Assembly: GCA_022424805.1 (NCBI GenBank)
Contig: JAKMGR010000706.1
Coordinates: 1 to 9,011, forward strand
Direction of reading: 5' to 3'
DNA length: 9,011 nucleotides
Source of the DNA: Verrucomicrobiales bacterium
GTDB taxonomy: Bacteria; Verrucomicrobiota; Verrucomicrobiia; Verrucomicrobiales; DEV007
Shown in pieces: positions 7,049 to 9,011 of the stretch (its first letter is position 1; each line of letters begins with the position of its first letter). Made by a program: the position numbers and the translations under genes. The notes under the pieces are model-generated. The model saw only the letters and a list, made by a program, of their open reading frames with translations. It had not been told where the DNA came from and did not search any database.

Positions 7049-7699
7049 ATGGCTCGCTCGACTCTGTTTTCGGCACAACTCTATGGCATTGTCGACCTCG
7101 GCTACGCCGCTCCAGACGATCTTGTCAGGGTCACACGTGAAATGATCGCCGGCGGGATCGACGTAATTCAACTCCGTGCCAAGGGCCACGAGCCGAACGA
7201 CATCGAACGCTGGGCGCGGGATTTGCTTCCGCTTTGCCGAGACGGTGAGGTCCCATTCATCGTCAACGATCACGCGGAAATTGCTGCCGCAGTCGGCTCC
7301 GACGGAGTTCACGTCGGCCAGGACGATGCCTCGATGGACGACGTCCGGGCTATCGTGGGAGACGAGATGCTGGTCGGAAGATCGACTCACAGCGTCGATC
7401 AGGCAGCAAAAGCAGCGTCTAATCCACAAACCGACTGCATTGGATTTGGTCCGCTTTTTTCCACGCCAACGAAGCCGACTTACACACCGATCGGCACGGA
7501 GGAAATCCAAACTGTCCATGCTGCGCATCCCGATCTTCCCATTTTCTGCATTGGCGGGATCAAAAAAGAGAATCTTCCCGATGTCGTCGCTGCAGGAGCC
7601 AAACGCGCCGTTATTGTATCAGGAATCTTGCAAGCACCCGACATCGCTGCTTACGTCCGCGAGTCCAAGGAAATTTTATACTCGCCGCAGGCGACCTGA
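7049..7699 (+). CDS. thiE: Thiamine-phosphate synthase
   Basis: Cytoplasmic TIM-barrel enzyme, 216 aa, a usual length for the family. It joins hydroxymethylpyrimidine pyrophosphate and the thiazole phosphate to form thiamine phosphate, releasing pyrophosphate. Motifs in order: LYGIVD (11-16, first strand), IQLRAK (40-45), FIVNDH (70-75, with the conserved Asn-Asp), DGVHVGQDD (85-93), VGRSTH (109-114, where ThiE usually has GxSTH), GFGPLFSTPTK (132-142, pyrophosphate loop), FCIGGI (166-171) and IVSGIL (189-194). These cover the phosphate- and pyrimidine-binding parts of ThiE; TenI-type regulators share the fold, but the GPxFxTxTK loop and QLR-K favour the synthase. The ATG at 7049 starts just before the first strand; only a weak GAG lies upstream. 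No canonical TPP riboswitch is visible in the leader, which instead has alternative hairpins. It is followed by the PfkB-family kinase gene 36 bp downstream on the same strand. No other thiamine gene is in the window. Confidence 0.93.
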   Translation: MARSTLFSAQLYGIVDLGYAAPDDLVRVTREMIAGGIDVIQLRAKGHEPNDIERWARDLLPLCRDGEVPFIVNDHAEIAAAVGSDGVHVGQDDASMDDVRAIVGDEMLVGRSTHSVDQAAKAASNPQTDCIGFGPLFSTPTKPTYTPIGTEEIQTVHAAHPDLPIFCIGGIKKENLPDVVAAGAKRAVIVSGILQAPDIAAYVRESKEILYSPQAT

Positions 7700-7734
7700 C
7701 ACCTTTCACTTTTTACTCTCTACCTTTCACTTCC
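7700..7734 (+). repeat. Degenerate heptanucleotide tandem repeat, about 5 units of YACYTTT
   Basis: The whole gap between the thiE stop and the kinase start reads as five back-to-back heptads of the form YACYYYY, best consensus YACYTTT. The 11-mer ACCTTTCACTT occurs at 7701-7711 and 7722-7732, exactly three units apart. Across 7700-7735 there is no G at all and only five A, one at the second position of each heptad. The array ends 1 nt before the ATG. Short heptad repeats of this kind are known in intergenic DNA of some bacteria, notably the STRR repeats of cyanobacteria; whether this is the same kind is inference. Confidence 0.7.
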
Positions 7735-7735
7735 T

Positions 7736-8647
7736 ATGAGCGTCCTCGTATCCGGATCCATCGCGATCGACCATGTCAAAACCCAGAAGGCTTCTCAGGA
7801 AAACCTCCTCGGCGGCTCTGCTTCCTACGCTGCCATCGCCGCGAGCTTTTTTGCTCCTTCCCATATCGTTGGAGTCGTTGGTCACGATTTTCCTGAAGAG
7901 CATCTTACCCTTCTCAAGAGTCACGACATCAATCTCGACGGCATCGAATTCTCCGAGGGGGAAACCTTTCGCTGGACCGGCGAGTATATGGAAGACATGA
8001 ACGACCGGGAGACACTCGAAGTAGCTCTCAACGTGCTCGAGTCGTGGAAGCCCGCTGTGGCTGACTCGCAGAAGGACGTGAAGATCAATCTGCTCGCGAA
8101 TGCTCACCCGCTCAACCAGCACGACGTCGTCGACCAACTCGGTGAAAGCCCCTCTTTCACCATCGCAGACACGATGGATCTCTGGATCCAGATTTCACGC
8201 GATGAGTTGGAGCGACTGCTACAGCGCATCGATTTGCTCGTCCTCAATGACAGCGAAGCAAAGCTGATGATGGACACTTCGAACGTCGTCGCCGCCGGAA
8301 GGGCCCTGCGTGAGATGGGGCCCAAGTATGTGATTGTGAAGAAAGGCGAGCACGGCGCGATGTTGTTCAGTGAGGACGATTTCTTCGCCTGTCCTGCTTT
8401 CCCTTTACACGACGTGTTTGACCCGACTGGTGCTGGCGACAGCTTCATCGGTGGCGCGGCCGGTTACCTATCAAGCCTCGGGAAAGACGAATTTTCTTTC
8501 GACGACCTCACCAGCGCAATTGCACGCGGCACGATCCTGGCAAGCTATACCTGCGAGAGTTTCTCGACCCACGCGCTTCAGAAATTGGAAAAGGATGACT
8601 TCGAGGCGCGTCTTGCCTCATTCCGCAAATATTGCAAATTCGATTGA
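7736..8647 (+). CDS. PfkB/ribokinase-family kinase, substrate unknown
   Basis: Cytoplasmic ATP-dependent kinase of 303 aa, a normal length for the family; most members phosphorylate a sugar or nucleoside hydroxyl. Seen features: an N-terminal SGSIAIDHV strand-turn with the early substrate-binding Asp (D12); LLGGSASYAA (24-33, PfkB signature 1 region); TFRWTGEY (77-84); LVLNDSEAKLM (168-178, with the N-x-x-E motif N171/E174); VIVKKGEHGA (199-208); and DPTGAGDSFIGGAA (229-242, PfkB signature 2, anion hole and catalytic base D235). The TFRW-GEY and E-TLEVALNV segments recall the bacterial/archaeal subgroup often called ribokinase-like group C, whose substrate is not established. It is not ThiD by its motifs despite lying beside thiE. 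The ATG at 7736 directly follows the heptad repeat with no Shine-Dalgarno sequence. Its TGA overlaps the ATG of the next gene by one base. The family call is sure; the substrate is unknown. Confidence 0.92.
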   Translation: MSVLVSGSIAIDHVKTQKASQENLLGGSASYAAIAASFFAPSHIVGVVGHDFPEEHLTLLKSHDINLDGIEFSEGETFRWTGEYMEDMNDRETLEVALNVLESWKPAVADSQKDVKINLLANAHPLNQHDVVDQLGESPSFTIADTMDLWIQISRDELERLLQRIDLLVLNDSEAKLMMDTSNVVAAGRALREMGPKYVIVKKGEHGAMLFSEDDFFACPAFPLHDVFDPTGAGDSFIGGAAGYLSSLGKDEFSFDDLTSAIARGTILASYTCESFSTHALQKLEKDDFEARLASFRKYCKFD

Positions 8648-8988
8648 TGAGTTGGTTCTACGCGGACGACAACGATAACCAGCACGAAGTCGCTGAGGCT
8701 GAACTGCCTGGGCTCATCACTGCCGGAACAATCCGCCGCGACACCCTGATCTGGAACGAAACTATGGCGGACTGGGAAAAGGCCCAGTCAGTTCGAGCCG
8801 ATTGGTTCGAAGGTCCTGATGTGCCACCGGAACTGACCAATTTTCAAAAGAAGCAGATCGTAGCTGCTGGAAGGGCCGGTCCCGGTGGGATTCCCGCATC
8901 AAAGCCAGCAGACGCACTGGCGTCTGTGCGATGGTGTTTGGCATTCTTGGAATCATTTGTATCCAGATTTTCTCACCCGTCGCTGTGA
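8647..8988 (+). CDS. GYF_2-domain protein, apparently frameshifted before its membrane region
   Basis: The ATG at 8647 shares its A with the TGA of the kinase gene (TGATG), a typical translational-coupling overlap. As read, the product is 113 aa ending at TGA 8986-8988. Residues 1 to about 56 form a GYF_2-like domain (also called DUF4339): MSWFYADDNDNQ, a Leu-rich middle LPGLITAGTI, TLIWNETMADWEKAQ, and ADWF. Such domains bind peptide segments or act as cytoplasmic modules ahead of membrane helices. After a Pro/Gly/Ala linker (about 57-90) the frame turns into an unconvincing RWCLAFLESF sequence, while another frame from 8928 encodes a DUF4190-like membrane segment. One missing base after codon V94 would explain this. 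The intact protein would therefore be GYF_2 plus two or more helices, extending past the window. Function unknown. The domain call is fairly sure; whether the break is real or a sequence error is open. Confidence 0.75.
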   Translation: MSWFYADDNDNQHEVAEAELPGLITAGTIRRDTLIWNETMADWEKAQSVRADWFEGPDVPPELTNFQKKQIVAAGRAGPGGIPASKPADALASVRWCLAFLESFVSRFSHPSL

Positions 8989-9011
8989 TCTGCGGCCATA
9001 TCGCCCTTAAG
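8928..9011 (+). pseudogene. DUF4190-like membrane segment in a shifted frame (runs off window)
   Basis: Read from base 8928, the sequence gives an open frame to the window end: AMVFGILGI, then a short hydrophobic helix, then VAVICGHIALK. The G-I-L-G-(hydrophobic)-P-(A)V-I-x-GHIAL pattern is the hallmark of DUF4190-type two-helix proteins, which commonly follow a GYF_2 domain. It is out of frame by -1 relative to the GYF gene that begins at 8647. Joining at 8928 (ALASV to AMVFGIL) restores a natural fusion. It is listed apart because it is not translated in the frame of the upstream start unless the shift is bypassed or is an error. Confidence 0.65.

Noticed and set aside
6905..7528. 207-codon open frame on the minus strand across thiE
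   Set aside because: Antisense to a clear ThiE protein; no domain seen, and it spans the divergent intergenic region.
7736..8647. PfkB-family kinase as ThiD (HMP-phosphate kinase), suggested by adjacency to thiE
   Set aside because: Motifs TFRWTGEY and DPTGAGDSFIGG and the overall layout fit the sugar/nucleoside-type PfkB group, not the ThiD pattern.
1..9011. CRISPR array, tRNA/rRNA genes, insertion sequences, phage or defence modules
   Set aside because: Looked for on both strands; no regularly spaced repeats, no tRNA-like cloverleaf, no transposase, integrase or nuclease motifs. The SNF2 protein is RapA by full-length motifs rather than a defence-island helicase.

Overview
The window holds seven protein-coding genes or gene parts and little intergenic DNA. 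Base composition is moderately GC-rich. An exported sulfatase of a type common in Verrucomicrobia and Planctomycetes, a GYF_2/DUF4190-type membrane protein, and translation starts with no recognisable Shine-Dalgarno sequence all suggest a free-living bacterium of the PVC group, perhaps Verrucomicrobia (Opitutae-like). This is an inference from gene content, not proof; no rRNA or other phylogenetic marker is present.

Layout, left to right. (1) 1-413 (+) is the C-terminal part of glutamate racemase (murI), cut by the window edge. (2) 430-1827 (+) is a secreted formylglycine-type sulfatase, 16 bp downstream of murI and probably co-transcribed with it. (3) 1831-3999 (-) is a bifunctional class A penicillin-binding protein (PBP1A type). 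It runs tail to tail against the sulfatase with only 3 bp between the two stop codons. (4) 4082-6883 (-) is a full-length RapA/HepA-type SNF2 ATPase, upstream of the PBP gene on the same strand with an 82-bp gap. (5) 6884-7048 is a divergent intergenic region between rapA and thiE. It holds three copies of an 8-bp core that can fold into two mutually exclusive hairpins just upstream of the thiE start. (6) 7049-7699 (+) is thiamine-phosphate synthase (thiE). (7) 7700-7734 is a degenerate heptanucleotide tandem repeat that fills the gap to (8) 7736-8647 (+), a PfkB/ribokinase-family kinase. (9) From 8647 (+) there is a GYF_2-domain protein whose start overlaps the kinase stop (TGATG). Its expected DUF4190-like membrane region continues in another reading frame from about 8928 to the window edge, so one base appears to be missing.

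Functionally, murI and the PBP both serve peptidoglycan synthesis, making D-glutamate and polymerising/cross-linking strands respectively. The sulfatase between them points to use of sulfated polysaccharides. RapA recycles RNA polymerase. thiE, the kinase and the GYF protein look like one transcription unit, although only ThiE has a firmly assigned reaction. I found no CRISPR array, tRNA, rRNA, insertion sequence, phage gene or defence system. The most interesting non-coding signals are the hairpin pair before thiE and the heptad repeat before the kinase; the most interesting coding anomaly is the frame break in the GYF/DUF4190 gene.
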